DNA from: an uncultured Clostridia bacterium
GTDB taxonomy: Bacteria; Bacillota; Clostridia; Christensenellales; CAG-138
Assembly (NCBI GenBank): GCA_934633985.1
Contig: CAKTYU010000008.1
Coordinates: 1-64,000 of the forward strand
DNA: 64,000 bases
Reading direction: 5' to 3'
The translations under genes and the position numbers were made by a program. The notes beneath the pieces were generated by a model. It saw only the letters and a list, made by a program, of their open reading frames with translations. It was not told where the DNA came from and ran no database searches. Shown here piece after piece: positions 1 through 8,056 of the stretch. The stretch's first letter is position 1. The number at the start of each line of letters is the position of its first letter.

Positions 1-131
1 CGTTCGTCTCACGCGACAGCTTGTATATCTTAACAAACCTTTCCCCCTTTGTCAACGCTTTTTTCAAAAAAGTTTAACTTTTTTTGCCGGATTTTTTTGA
101 ACACCGTGTTTTTGCCCGTTTTGCTGAACAT

Positions 132-160
132 TTGCACATATATGAGTTACGAGTTATAAT
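132..160 (+). promoter_or_regulatory. Sigma-A type promoter of murI
   Basis: TTGCAC at 132-137 and TATAAT at 155-160 are separated by 17 bases, close to consensus for the housekeeping sigma factor. The murI start lies about 30 bases downstream, behind the ribosome site ACGGAGG at 177-183. The first 130 bases are T-rich and hold no gene that I can see. Confidence 0.75.
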
Positions 161-189
161 TATGTTAATCTGTTTTACGGAGGCGCTCG

Positions 190-981
190 ATGTCTGAACG
201 GCCTGTGGGAGTGTTTGACTCCGGCCTCGGCGGTGCCAGCGTGCTGCGCGAGGCCCTCCGCATCCTCCCCCATGAAAACTACATATACTACGGCGACAAT
301 GGAAACGCCCCTTATGGGGACAAAAGCGATGACGACATAACCGCCTTAACCATGGCCTGCATAGATAAGCTGATGGCCATGGACGTGAAGGCCATACTCA
401 TCGCCTGCAACACCGCCACCGCGGCCTCGGTATCCAAGGTGCGGCAGCTCATGGACCAATACTCCATGCCCATCATAAGCATAGAGCCCGCCATAAAGCC
501 CGCCTGCGCCCTCCCCGGGAGCGGCAAGGTGCTTATGATGGCTACGCTCGCCACCACGCGCCTCGACAGGTACCTTGCGCTTCAGGCGCGCATGCCGGAC
601 CCGAGCCGCGTGATAAACATACCCTGCCCTGGCATAGTCGAGCGGGTAGAGGCCGGCATATTCGACGACGACGCCTATGACGATCTCTTCGACAGATACC
701 TTGCCCCATACGCGGGGACGGAGGTGGACGCCATAGTGCTTGGCTGTACCCATTATCCGTTTATAAAGGGCGCGTTCGCCCGCAACGCAAAAAGATATCT
801 CAGGGGCGACTGTGCTTTGATAGACGGAAGCGTGGGCACCGTCCGCCAGCTGGGCCGCATATTAGACAGATACAAGCTAAGGAATCCTATCGGCACCGGA
901 CGCGTTGAGTTTCATACCAGCGGCAACGAAGCAGTGCTGAAGCCCATATTCGAAAAGCTGCTTAAGCAGGATAAAATATAA
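190..981 (+). CDS. murI: Glutamate racemase
   Basis: Cytoplasmic cofactor-independent racemase that converts L-glutamate to D-glutamate for peptidoglycan. At 263 residues the length is typical. The family signatures are intact: FDSGLGG near the N-terminus with Asp10, NAPYG at 39-43, ACNTATA with catalytic Cys73, and GCTHYP with catalytic Cys186. The ATG at 190 follows a good ribosome site (ACGGAGG, 6-base spacing) and a consensus promoter. A small DAK-like gene follows 22 bases after the stop and probably shares the transcript. Isoleucine is mostly coded by ATA (17 of 21), which I use as the host codon reference for the window. Confidence 0.95.
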   Translation: MSERPVGVFDSGLGGASVLREALRILPHENYIYYGDNGNAPYGDKSDDDITALTMACIDKLMAMDVKAILIACNTATAASVSKVRQLMDQYSMPIISIEPAIKPACALPGSGKVLMMATLATTRLDRYLALQARMPDPSRVINIPCPGIVERVEAGIFDDDAYDDLFDRYLAPYAGTEVDAIVLGCTHYPFIKGAFARNAKRYLRGDCALIDGSVGTVRQLGRILDRYKLRNPIGTGRVEFHTSGNEAVLKPIFEKLLKQDKI

Positions 982-1003
982 TATTTAAGAAAAGGAATGA
1001 TTG

Positions 1004-1261
1004 ATGCTTATGTTAGAGTACAGGTATGACACACAGCTTCTCATTGACGGCGAGGATCTGGACGAGGACGCCATCAGTGATTACTTCACAGAGAACCTGA
1101 AGGGCGACTGCCTGCTGGCGGTGGGCGGCGGCCCGCTGGTAAAGATACACTTCCACACAAACGAGCCCTGGAAGGTGCTGGAATACTGCTCCACCCTCGG
1201 GGAGATATACGACATAGTGGTGGAGGATATGGAGAGGCAGTCCCGCGGGCTGAAGGGCTAA
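1004..1261 (+). CDS. Small DAK/FakA C-terminal-like protein
   Basis: An 85-residue protein resembling only the C-terminal end of FakA/YloV-type fatty-acid or dihydroxyacetone kinases. The stretch KIHFHTNEPWKVLEYC and the following LGEIYDIVVEDMERQS match the family pattern in which a His-Thr-Asn motif precedes a helix. The kinase domain itself is absent, so catalytic activity alone is unlikely. It could be a free-standing domain or the remnant of a longer gene. A TTG at 1001 is possible, but the ATG at 1004 sits 7 bases after AAAGGA and is preferred. It follows murI closely on the same strand and ends just before a hairpin that a repeat has interrupted. Confidence 0.6.
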   Translation: MLMLEYRYDTQLLIDGEDLDEDAISDYFTENLKGDCLLAVGGGPLVKIHFHTNEPWKVLEYCSTLGEIYDIVVEDMERQSRGLKG

Positions 1262-1274
1262 ACAGGGCAAAGCT

Positions 1275-1523
1275 AAAGGCAGGATGCGCTCCTGCCTTTG
1301 AGACTTTCGAAAAAGTGGCTGACTGCCACTTTTTCGAGCTTTTTCATTCGGTGCTTGCGCCTATGGCGCGGTCAGCACCGGATGCAGAGTACGAAAACCT
1401 CTGGGTTTTCATCCGTTCTGACGCACATGTCGTCAGAGCCGGATTGAACATAAGGGGGCTGCGGCCCCTTATCAACCCCAGAGTTTATCGACAGACCGAA
1501 AGGCAGGATGCGCTCCTGCCTTT
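1275..1523. repeat. Structured intergenic repeat, copy 1, inside a duplicated terminator
   Basis: A 25-base hairpin sequence (arms AAAGGCAGGA and TCCTGCCTTT, loop TGCGC) occurs identically at 1275-1299 and 1499-1523. About 199 bases lie between the copies. This insert starts with a 12-bp perfect hairpin at 1307-1337 and has a variable middle at about 1338-1388. It then has a core at 1389-1445 that is identical over 57 bases to 23883-23939, followed by an ATAAGGGG/CCCCTTAT hairpin. The core carries further hairpins (AAAACC/GGTTTT and TCTGACG/CGTCAGA). No protein is encoded. It lies between convergent genes. The arrangement looks like a small non-autonomous element or structured RNA module inserted into a terminator with duplication of the stem. 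Confidence 0.8.
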
Positions 1524-1532
1524 TGTTTTTTT
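1499..1532 (+). terminator. Rho-independent terminator after murI and the DAK-like gene
   Basis: Perfect 10-bp stem (1499-1508 with 1514-1523), 5-base loop, followed by a T-rich tract TGTTTTTTT. The same stem at 1275-1299 lacks the T-run, because the repeat follows it directly, so this downstream copy is probably the functional terminator. Confidence 0.8.
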
Positions 1533-1535
1533 AAA

Positions 1536-1937
1536 TCACCTTGCACACTTATACCATTGCCCGTCCGCATCCTTCGCAAAGGCCGCGTAATAATCGTTCC
1601 CCCGGTTAAAGAGTATGTTCTCGCTGTCCGGCTTTAAAGGTATCACGAAGGTATCCTCGGCTCCCATGGGGTTGTTTATGCCGAAGGTGGAGTAAAAATC
1701 CACTAACACCGTCTTATGCACATCGTCATAGCGTACCTTAGCCTTGCGGATATACCCCGCGCTGCCGGCAACGCCCGCCTTCAGCGTCATCTCGCCGCCG
1801 TCGGCAGAGACGGAGTATTCGGTTATCACCACGTCGTCCCGCCTGCCGCCGAGCAATAGGAAGCACGCAGCCAGCACCATGAACGCGGCGGCGGCCGCAA
1901 ATAGTATCTTTGTTTTTTTGTTCGTTTTCTTATCCAA
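1536..1937 (-). CDS. Small membrane-anchored protein of unknown function
   Basis: A 133-residue protein with a lysine-rich N-terminus, one hydrophobic segment at about residues 11-30, and an extracytoplasmic remainder of beta-rich character containing aromatic and Asp/Asn residues. The AAC in the hydrophobic part is not a convincing lipobox, so a signal anchor is more likely. I recognise no family. Its start overlaps the end of mnmA by 8 bases, which makes it the last gene of the transcript that begins with the two-component regulators. Its role cannot be assigned from the sequence. Confidence 0.7.
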   Translation of the reverse strand: MDKKTNKKTKILFAAAAAFMVLAACFLLLGGRRDDVVITEYSVSADGGEMTLKAGVAGSAGYIRKAKVRYDDVHKTVLVDFYSTFGINNPMGAEDTFVIPLKPDSENILFNRGNDYYAAFAKDADGQWYKCAR

Positions 1938-3045
1938 TTTTTATCTCCTTCATAGGTCTTGTGGCGTCTATCGGCCCGCCGCCCAGACATTCCTCGCCGT
2001 CGTAAAGCACTGCCCACTGGCCCGGCGTAACGGCCCTCTGTGGTTCCGCAAAGTCCACTGTGCAGCCCTCGCCGTGCATCGTGACCTTTACCCTCTGATC
2101 GCCCTGGCGGTAGCGGAACTTTGCGGTACACTCAAATTCCCGCGCCGGGGGCTCGCCCGCTATGAAGCTCATCTTATTCGCCTCGAGGCCCAGAGAAAAC
2201 AGCTCCTCGTATTCCCCCTGTTGAACGATGAGCAGATTGTTCTCTATATCCTTGCCTATAACGAACCAGCTTTCCCCGCTGCCCTCCTTCTGACCGCCTA
2301 TGCCGAGGCCGCGGCGCTGTCCGAGGGTATAGTACATCAGCCCGTCATGTCTGCCTATCACCCTTCCGGACAGGTCTATCATATCTCCCGGTTTTGCGGG
2401 CAGGTACTGCATAAGGAACTTTTTGAAGTTGCGCTCGCCTATGAAGCATATTCCCGTGGAATCCTTCTTGTCCGCCGTTGCAAGGCCCGCCTCCGCCGCA
2501 AGCCGCCTGAGGTCGCCCTTGTTCATCTCCCCTATGGGGAACATGGCGCGGCTGAGCTGATGCTGGTTCAAGCCGGCGAGAAAATAGGTTTGATCCTTTC
2601 CCGCGTCGCAGGCGCGCAAAAGCCGCGTGCGCCCCAAGGACCTGTCCAGACGGGCATAGTGCCCCGTGGCTATTGCCGCGGCGTCCAGCCCCATGGCAAA
2701 ATCCAGAAACGCTTTGAATTTTATCTCGCAGTTGCAAAGCACGTCAGGGTTTGGCGTCCTCCCCTTAGAGTATTCCTCAAGGAAGTAGGAAAAAACCCTG
2801 TCCATATACTCTTTTGTGAAATTTACGGTATAATACGGTATCCCTACCCTATCCGCAACCCTCCGCACGTCCTCATAGTCCGCCGCGGCGCTGCATACGC
2901 CGTCCTCGTCCTTTTCCTCCCAGTTTTTCATAAATACCCCGATGACGTCGTACCCCTGCCTTTTGAGCAGCAGCGCCGCCACAGAGGAATCCACTCCGCC
3001 GGACATGCCGAGGACTATCTTGCCTGCTCCAAATTCATTTTCCAT
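1930..3045 (-). CDS. mnmA: tRNA-uridine 2-sulfurtransferase MnmA
   Basis: Adds the 2-thio group to the wobble uridine of Glu, Gln and Lys tRNAs, using ATP and sulfur relayed from a cysteine desulfurase. The 371-residue length is typical. The N-terminal PP-loop GMSGGVDSS (13-21) binds ATP. Cys104 or Cys106 in the NPDVLCNCEIKF segment and Cys200 in DSTGICFIGERNF are the catalytic cysteine pair region. ATGHYAR and KDQTYFL are further family motifs. It lies 22 bases after a GerMN lipoprotein gene and overlaps the next gene by 8 bases, so it is probably co-transcribed with the envelope-stress cluster. Confidence 0.95.
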   Translation of the reverse strand: MENEFGAGKIVLGMSGGVDSSVAALLLKRQGYDVIGVFMKNWEEKDEDGVCSAAADYEDVRRVADRVGIPYYTVNFTKEYMDRVFSYFLEEYSKGRTPNPDVLCNCEIKFKAFLDFAMGLDAAAIATGHYARLDRSLGRTRLLRACDAGKDQTYFLAGLNQHQLSRAMFPIGEMNKGDLRRLAAEAGLATADKKDSTGICFIGERNFKKFLMQYLPAKPGDMIDLSGRVIGRHDGLMYYTLGQRRGLGIGGQKEGSGESWFVIGKDIENNLLIVQQGEYEELFSLGLEANKMSFIAGEPPAREFECTAKFRYRQGDQRVKVTMHGEGCTVDFAEPQRAVTPGQWAVLYDGEECLGGGPIDATRPMKEIKIG

Positions 3046-3067
3046 CGATAAATAAAATCTTTCTGCT

Positions 3068-4651
3068 CTATTCGCTTACCAGTATGCCTGGGTTGCGCAT
3101 GAGGCTGTTGCCGAGGTATATCTTATCTATGCTGCCCAGCTTTTTGCCGTCCTCCAGCATCCACACCCTCCCTATATCCTCTATCTCGGTCAGCGTGTTC
3201 ACTATGCTGTATATAAAGGCCCTCTCGCGGTTCTCCTGCGGTATACCGGTATCATCATCGCTGTTTATGTAGGCCCTGAGCTTATCCGTAAAGCCCGCCT
3301 TCCAGTCCACGACTATCGTATTATCGGTCTTATACACGCCGGATATGTCGTCGGCCGTAAAGCCCCCGCACATGCTGCCGAGCTCCGCAGAGCCGGAAAG
3401 CAGCTCCGTGAGTATCGCCATGGGGTCGTATGAGGCTTCGCTCGGGACCGCCATAGACGCCCTGTAAAGCAGGCTGCCGTCCTTATTCGGGTGGTCCATA
3501 TAGACTATCCTGCCTATACGGCTTGAAAAATCCTCGCGGGTAAAATAGCCCCTCGGGGCAAGCTCGTCTATATTACCGTCTTCGTCTATCACGGTGATCG
3601 ACACCCCGATAAGGTTGGGTATATATCCCGTCAGCGTCAGCGTAAGGGCGCCGCTCAGTATTTTTTCGTCGTATTTTTCCTTCGGCTTGTCCAGCACCAG
3701 CTCGGCCACCATGGGCTCCCCCTGCATGAGGCCCTCATCCTCCGGCTTGTCTATCGTCGGCACAGTTTCGCTGGGGTGGGGGGACTCGCCGTCCTCGCCG
3801 TTCTCTATGCCGCCGTTATTGTAGCTTTTTTCCGGCACCAGCCTAATTGGGTTATGCAACTGCATATCGGCGGGCAGCGCGTTTTCAAGGCCCTCCGCCC
3901 CGTCAAGCAGCTTGTTCAATATCTGATAGGATATCCTGACGCTCGTTTCAGAGCTGTCGTAATTTAGGGTCACGTTCTTCGCTATGAGCAGCGTATTGCT
4001 GCTGTCGGTAAAGTAGAGCGTGGCGAGGCGGGTTTCATATATGCCGGCCCCCGTCTCGTTGTCCGTGCCCTGGGCAATATCGGCGTATTGCTGCTGCAAT
4101 TCCACAATGTACGCATCCAGAGTATTGCTTATGGGCGTAACTGCCCCCATCGCCCTTCCGTAGCAGGCCGGAGCCATGCCGTTCAAATAAAGGTTTATGG
4201 AGCCTATATGCTCGCAGGCATACACGGTGGCGGCTATGGCGGCCTGAGCCGTCGCCCACGTCCGGGCATCCGGCGTGTAGGAGGCAAGAAGGTATACGTT
4301 GCAGGCCTCATAGGAGGTCTCTACCCGCTGGAGCAGCATATCGCCCGGCACCGACTGGTTGAGCACGGTAGTCACTGGGCCGTCTATGAGCGCGCCTATC
4401 GCCGCCTCTGCGCGGCTCATGCCGCTGCCGCACCGCACCTCCCGCTCCTCGATGGAAAGGTGCAGCCCGTCGTCGGATAGGAAATAGAGCTGCGCGGTAA
4501 AGGTATCCTCGTCGCCCTCGTACCGGGGCACGTAGTCGCTCAGCGTCATCTCCGGCACGTCGTCGCCGCCTCCGGAGCAGCCCGAAAAGGCCCCGATGCA
4601 TATTGCCGCCGCCAAAAGGAGGCATATTATTTTTTTAGCTGATGCCGTCAT
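3068..4651 (-). CDS. Multi-domain GerMN lipoprotein
   Basis: Predicted lipoprotein of 527 residues (signal peptide plus lipobox FSGC), extracytoplasmic and membrane tethered. At least two and perhaps three GerMN-like modules can be seen, near residues 45-175, 205-260 and 395-515, with an acidic Pro/Glu/Gly linker near 285-315. GerMN domains occur in spore GerM and in actinobacterial LpqB, and are thought to bind protein or envelope ligands. A TTG six bases upstream overlaps the previous stop. I chose the ATG at 4651 because GGAG lies 8 bases before it. It directly follows a second GerMN lipoprotein gene and the histidine kinase gene. Confidence 0.8.
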   Translation of the reverse strand: MTASAKKIICLLLAAAICIGAFSGCSGGGDDVPEMTLSDYVPRYEGDEDTFTAQLYFLSDDGLHLSIEEREVRCGSGMSRAEAAIGALIDGPVTTVLNQSVPGDMLLQRVETSYEACNVYLLASYTPDARTWATAQAAIAATVYACEHIGSINLYLNGMAPACYGRAMGAVTPISNTLDAYIVELQQQYADIAQGTDNETGAGIYETRLATLYFTDSSNTLLIAKNVTLNYDSSETSVRISYQILNKLLDGAEGLENALPADMQLHNPIRLVPEKSYNNGGIENGEDGESPHPSETVPTIDKPEDEGLMQGEPMVAELVLDKPKEKYDEKILSGALTLTLTGYIPNLIGVSITVIDEDGNIDELAPRGYFTREDFSSRIGRIVYMDHPNKDGSLLYRASMAVPSEASYDPMAILTELLSGSAELGSMCGGFTADDISGVYKTDNTIVVDWKAGFTDKLRAYINSDDDTGIPQENRERAFIYSIVNTLTEIEDIGRVWMLEDGKKLGSIDKIYLGNSLMRNPGILVSE

Positions 4652-4653
4652 GG

Positions 4654-5664
4654 TCAATTCTCCGTCAGCGCCTGCAGCGAGCTGTAATATACCTTATAAA
4701 GGTCTCCGTCCTTTTCAAGGTATATCCTCGCCTTGATTATATTTCTCATCGTACCTCCGGGGGCGGCTATTCGCACATCCGCCAGCACATATATCCCGTC
4801 GCCGTCCTTGGCCTCGCCGGTGATCTCGTATGCCTCCAGCTCGCCGAGCGCCTTCAGCTCAGCCTCAAATTCTGAATAAGCGGGCCTGCTGACGCCATAG
4901 TGATCGCTTTCAGCCACCAGCGCATACGCCATATCGTATTGTCCGTTTGCTATCCTTTCCAGCAGGCAGCCCGCCACCTTTTCCGGCGTAGCTATCACGC
5001 TGCCGTCAAAGCCCATGGGCTCCATTATCTCTCCCGGGCGCTTATCAAAGCCGAAAAGCTCATACGGCATCCTGCTGCCTGTGCCCGAGCCCTCATTGTC
5101 CACCATTATCTGCACCCGTGAGCCCTCGTCGCTGCCCGCAATGGTATTGACTATGGATAGAACGCCCAGCCTGCGCCGAAGATACATTTCTTTTGTAGCC
5201 TCGTCCACCGCCTGCTGATACTCTTCAGGGCTTTGATAATCTTCTTCCTTCAATGAAGCGATCATGCTGTCGTCCAGCACTTCTTTGGAAAGGGTAACGT
5301 AAAGTATGCCTTTTTCGTAATAGGTATTCTCGATCGAGGTGCCGTCAGGGAACAGCGGGCTGACGCCTGCCGCGAGCGGCGGCACGCCCTCTATCAATGC
5401 GCGTATCACCGCAGCCTCCGTGCGCTCGCCTGCCCGCACCGTAACGCCGCTCTCCACCCCCACCAGGTATTCCTCATTGGTGAGCCTGTAATAGAGCTTT
5501 ACCGCCACGGTTTTCTCCACGCCGTCCTCCGGGTCTACATCCGGCAGCCCCGCGTGCTCCTCGTCCTGGACTATCATCCTGCCGAAGCAGCCCGCCATAC
5601 AGCATACGACGAAAAGCACGGAAAGAGTAAGCGATATTATCCTGATGCTTTTGCCTGCCATCAC
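4654..5664 (-). CDS. GerMN-domain lipoprotein next to the histidine kinase
   Basis: A 336-residue predicted lipoprotein (hydrophobic N-terminus ending MAGC). The GerMN domain spans roughly 50-185 and includes the typical alternation TEAAVIRALIEG and the late motif LGVLSIVNTIA. The C-terminal 120 residues resemble an NTF2-like fold (alternating beta strands, ending in Tyr-rich YKVYYSS), which is an inference. Its start overlaps the kinase stop by 4 bases, giving tight translational coupling. The order regulator, kinase, GerMN lipoprotein parallels actinobacterial MtrA-MtrB-LpqB, so it may sense or modulate the kinase from outside the membrane. Confidence 0.8.
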   Translation of the reverse strand: MMAGKSIRIISLTLSVLFVVCCMAGCFGRMIVQDEEHAGLPDVDPEDGVEKTVAVKLYYRLTNEEYLVGVESGVTVRAGERTEAAVIRALIEGVPPLAAGVSPLFPDGTSIENTYYEKGILYVTLSKEVLDDSMIASLKEEDYQSPEEYQQAVDEATKEMYLRRRLGVLSIVNTIAGSDEGSRVQIMVDNEGSGTGSRMPYELFGFDKRPGEIMEPMGFDGSVIATPEKVAGCLLERIANGQYDMAYALVAESDHYGVSRPAYSEFEAELKALGELEAYEITGEAKDGDGIYVLADVRIAAPGGTMRNIIKARIYLEKDGDLYKVYYSSLQALTEN

Positions 5665-7142
5665 TTGCCCTCGCTTTCCTGCCTTATGGGTATACGCACC
5701 GTAAAGCAGCTTCCCTCGCCGAGCTTGCTCCTTACGTCTATCCTGCCATGGTGCTGCGCCACGAGCTTTTCGGTTATGGAAAGGCCAAGGCCGGTCCCGC
5801 CGGTGCTTCTGGAGCGCGCCTTATCCACCCTGTAAAACCTCTCGAAGAGATGCTCTATGGATTCCTCCGGTATGCCTATGCCGGTGTCCTTAACCTCCAG
5901 CACGGCGTAATTGTCCTCCCGGGCGACGCGGACGCTCACCGTGCCCTCGTCTGTATACTTTATGGCGTTTTCCACAAGGTTCACAGCCACCTGCTCAAGG
6001 CGCATCTTATCGCCCTCCACGGTGACGGCGCTGAGCTCCGTCACGAGCCTTATGTTTTTATTCTCGGCAAGGCTGTCAAGGCGGTCGCATACGCCCGCCA
6101 CCAGCTTATCGAGGCTCACCTTTTCAAGGTTTAGCTGCCCGTCCGACCTGTCCTCCTGAACCAGACGCAAAAGCTCCGTAACTATCCTCGTGAGCCTGTC
6201 CACCTCGTGATCCACGTCCCCGAAGAACTCCTTCATCATGGCGGGGTCTGGATCCTCCTGATACAGTATGCTTTCTGACAGCAGCTTCATGGTGGCCAGG
6301 GGCGTCTTCAGCTCGTGGGAGGCGTTCGCCACAAATTCGTCGCGCACCCTGTCGTGATCCTCTATGCGCTCGCTCATTCGGTTGAAGGCGCGGCCCAGCT
6401 CGGCTATCTCGCCGCTGCCCTTTTCGTCCACCCTCACATAGCCCTGCGTCCCCATGCGGCGTATGGCGGCGGTAAGCTCCACTATGGGCTTGGTCATCCA
6501 GCCGGAAAGCAGGAATATTGCGATTATTATGATTATCACCACCGCCGCGAATATGACGGTTATCTGCTTTGTAACCTGATTGAGGCTATCCACCACGTCC
6601 TGAATGGAGGCGGAAAAAAGCACCGCCCCGTCCCTGTGGCCGTTTACGGTCAGCGGCACCGTGTAGTACACGGCCCATATACTCTGGTTCCCTTGGGCGA
6701 ATACCCCCTCGTCGCCGCCGCGGACTATGTTGTGAAAGCCGTATGCGGAATTTTTGCCCTCACGGAGCACCTCCCGCACCTCGCGGTACGGCAAAAGGAA
6801 CCCGTTTTCCCGGGAGGCGGAATCCATCTGCACCACCGCGTCCGAATCCAGCACCAGCACCCTTCCTCCCATGGAATAGGCCTTGTTTTCTATGTATGTG
6901 AAAAGCTCGTCCACATCCGCCCCGCTCATATAAGGGGCTACCTCCATCGCAAGGCGCACGGTCTCCTGCATCTGATCCTGAGTGCGCTGCGAAACGAGGA
7001 ATTCCTCCAGCAGGCCGGATACCAGGCTGCTTATGGCCACCAGCACGACCACGGTGACTAAAAGGTATATTCCCACCATTCGCCAGCGCAGCGAACCGAA
7101 AAAGTCTGTTGCCTTACGCTTATTCTGCAAAGTAATAGCCAA
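5661..7142 (-). CDS. Membrane sensor histidine kinase (MtrB/WalK-like)
   Basis: A 493-residue kinase. TM1 spans about 22-45, an extracytoplasmic sensor about 46-192 and TM2 about 193-214. A HAMP region lies at about 215-265. The HisKA H-box has His276 in ANASHELKTPL. The ATPase boxes are NLVENAIKY, DTGIGIP, FERFYRVDKARS and GGTGLGLSI. No cytoplasmic PAS domain is seen between HAMP and HisKA, unlike classical WalK and more like MtrB. It overlaps the regulator gene by 23 bases and the lipoprotein gene by 4 bases, so the set is one operon. Likely role is cell-envelope homeostasis. Confidence 0.93.
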   Translation of the reverse strand: MAITLQNKRKATDFFGSLRWRMVGIYLLVTVVVLVAISSLVSGLLEEFLVSQRTQDQMQETVRLAMEVAPYMSGADVDELFTYIENKAYSMGGRVLVLDSDAVVQMDSASRENGFLLPYREVREVLREGKNSAYGFHNIVRGGDEGVFAQGNQSIWAVYYTVPLTVNGHRDGAVLFSASIQDVVDSLNQVTKQITVIFAAVVIIIIIAIFLLSGWMTKPIVELTAAIRRMGTQGYVRVDEKGSGEIAELGRAFNRMSERIEDHDRVRDEFVANASHELKTPLATMKLLSESILYQEDPDPAMMKEFFGDVDHEVDRLTRIVTELLRLVQEDRSDGQLNLEKVSLDKLVAGVCDRLDSLAENKNIRLVTELSAVTVEGDKMRLEQVAVNLVENAIKYTDEGTVSVRVAREDNYAVLEVKDTGIGIPEESIEHLFERFYRVDKARSRSTGGTGLGLSITEKLVAQHHGRIDVRSKLGEGSCFTVRIPIRQESEGK

Positions 7143-7803
7143 CTCCCCACTTCGTCATTATGTGCTTAGGGTTCGCGGGATCCTGCTCGATCTTTTCCCG
7201 AAGCCGCCTTATGTGTACGTCCACCGTCCGGAAATCCCCGATATAGTCGAAGCCCCATATAGCCTCAAGCAGCTCGTCCCGGCTGTATATCTTGCCTATA
7301 TTGGACATGAACAGGTTCAGCAGGTCAAATTCCTTTACCGTAAGGTTCACGGGCTCCCCGTGGCTTATAACGCTGCGGGTATTTATGTTTATCGTGATGT
7401 CCCCGGCGGTGATCTCCATCTTTGGGGCCTCCTTGCCGGCGCCCGCCCTGCGGAGTATGGTCTTTATCCTGGCCTTTACCTCGAGTATGTTGAAGGGCTT
7501 TGTCATGTAGTCGTCCGCGCCGTACTCAAGGCCCAGTATCTTATCCATATCCTCGCCCTTTGCGGTGAGCATGATTATGGGCACGTCGCTCTTTTCCCGC
7601 ACAGCCTGGCACACCTCTATGCCGCTCATCTTGGGCAGCATGACGTCCAGCAGTATGAGGTCGAAATTGCCGTTTTTTATCTTTTCAAGGGCCTGCTCTC
7701 CGTCGCCGGCGGAATCCGTTTCGTATCCGTCGGACTCCAGCGCAAACTTGAGCCCCTTTACTATCAGCGGCTCGTCGTCCACAAGAAGAATTCTCTTTGC
7801 CAT
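7120..7803 (-). CDS. OmpR/PhoB-family response regulator
   Basis: A 227-residue regulator. The receiver domain (1-115) has the acidic pair Asp9-Asp10, phosphoacceptor Asp53 in DLILLDVMLP, and Lys in the MTKPF motif. The winged-helix DNA-binding domain (130-227) contains TVKEFDLL and the recognition region TVDVHIRRLREKI, and ends in MTKWGVGYYF as in WalR/VicR-type regulators. It is first in an operon with the kinase and two GerMN lipoproteins. The start is an ATG preceded by AGGAGGG. It probably controls cell-wall genes. The adjacent divergent D,D-carboxypeptidase gene is a plausible target, but no binding site was confirmed. Confidence 0.93.
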   Translation of the reverse strand: MAKRILLVDDEPLIVKGLKFALESDGYETDSAGDGEQALEKIKNGNFDLILLDVMLPKMSGIEVCQAVREKSDVPIIMLTAKGEDMDKILGLEYGADDYMTKPFNILEVKARIKTILRRAGAGKEAPKMEITAGDITININTRSVISHGEPVNLTVKEFDLLNLFMSNIGKIYSRDELLEAIWGFDYIGDFRTVDVHIRRLREKIEQDPANPKHIMTKWGVGYYFAE

Positions 7804-7946
7804 GTTAAGCCCTCCTATTTATCAGCTAATGGGCATATTATCCCTATGGTAAAAATTATATCATATTATTTATAATTTGAAACCGTTAAAACCCGTATGA
7901 TTTGTGAACATTCCCTATGGCATTGCTTCAAAAGAATCTTTTTTGC

Positions 7947-7976
7947 TGTACAAAGCATGGTGGGATTTGTTATACT
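7947..7976 (+). promoter_or_regulatory. Candidate promoter of the D,D-carboxypeptidase gene
   Basis: TGTACA at 7947-7952 and TATACT at 7971-7976 with an 18-base spacer. The coding start at 8057 leaves a leader of about 75 bases. It lies in the 250-base gap divergent to the response regulator gene, so the regulator could act on both sides. Confidence 0.45.
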
Positions 7977-8056
7977 ATTGTAGTTATTTATGGCGAACAA
8001 CGCCGCGATACGGCGCAGCGCCGCAGTTTTTTCTGTATGAAAGGAATGTTTTACCC

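Noticed and set aside
1744..3051. A 435-codon plus-strand frame opposite mnmA
   Set aside because: Same reason: mnmA is intact on the other strand and the frame shows no domain.
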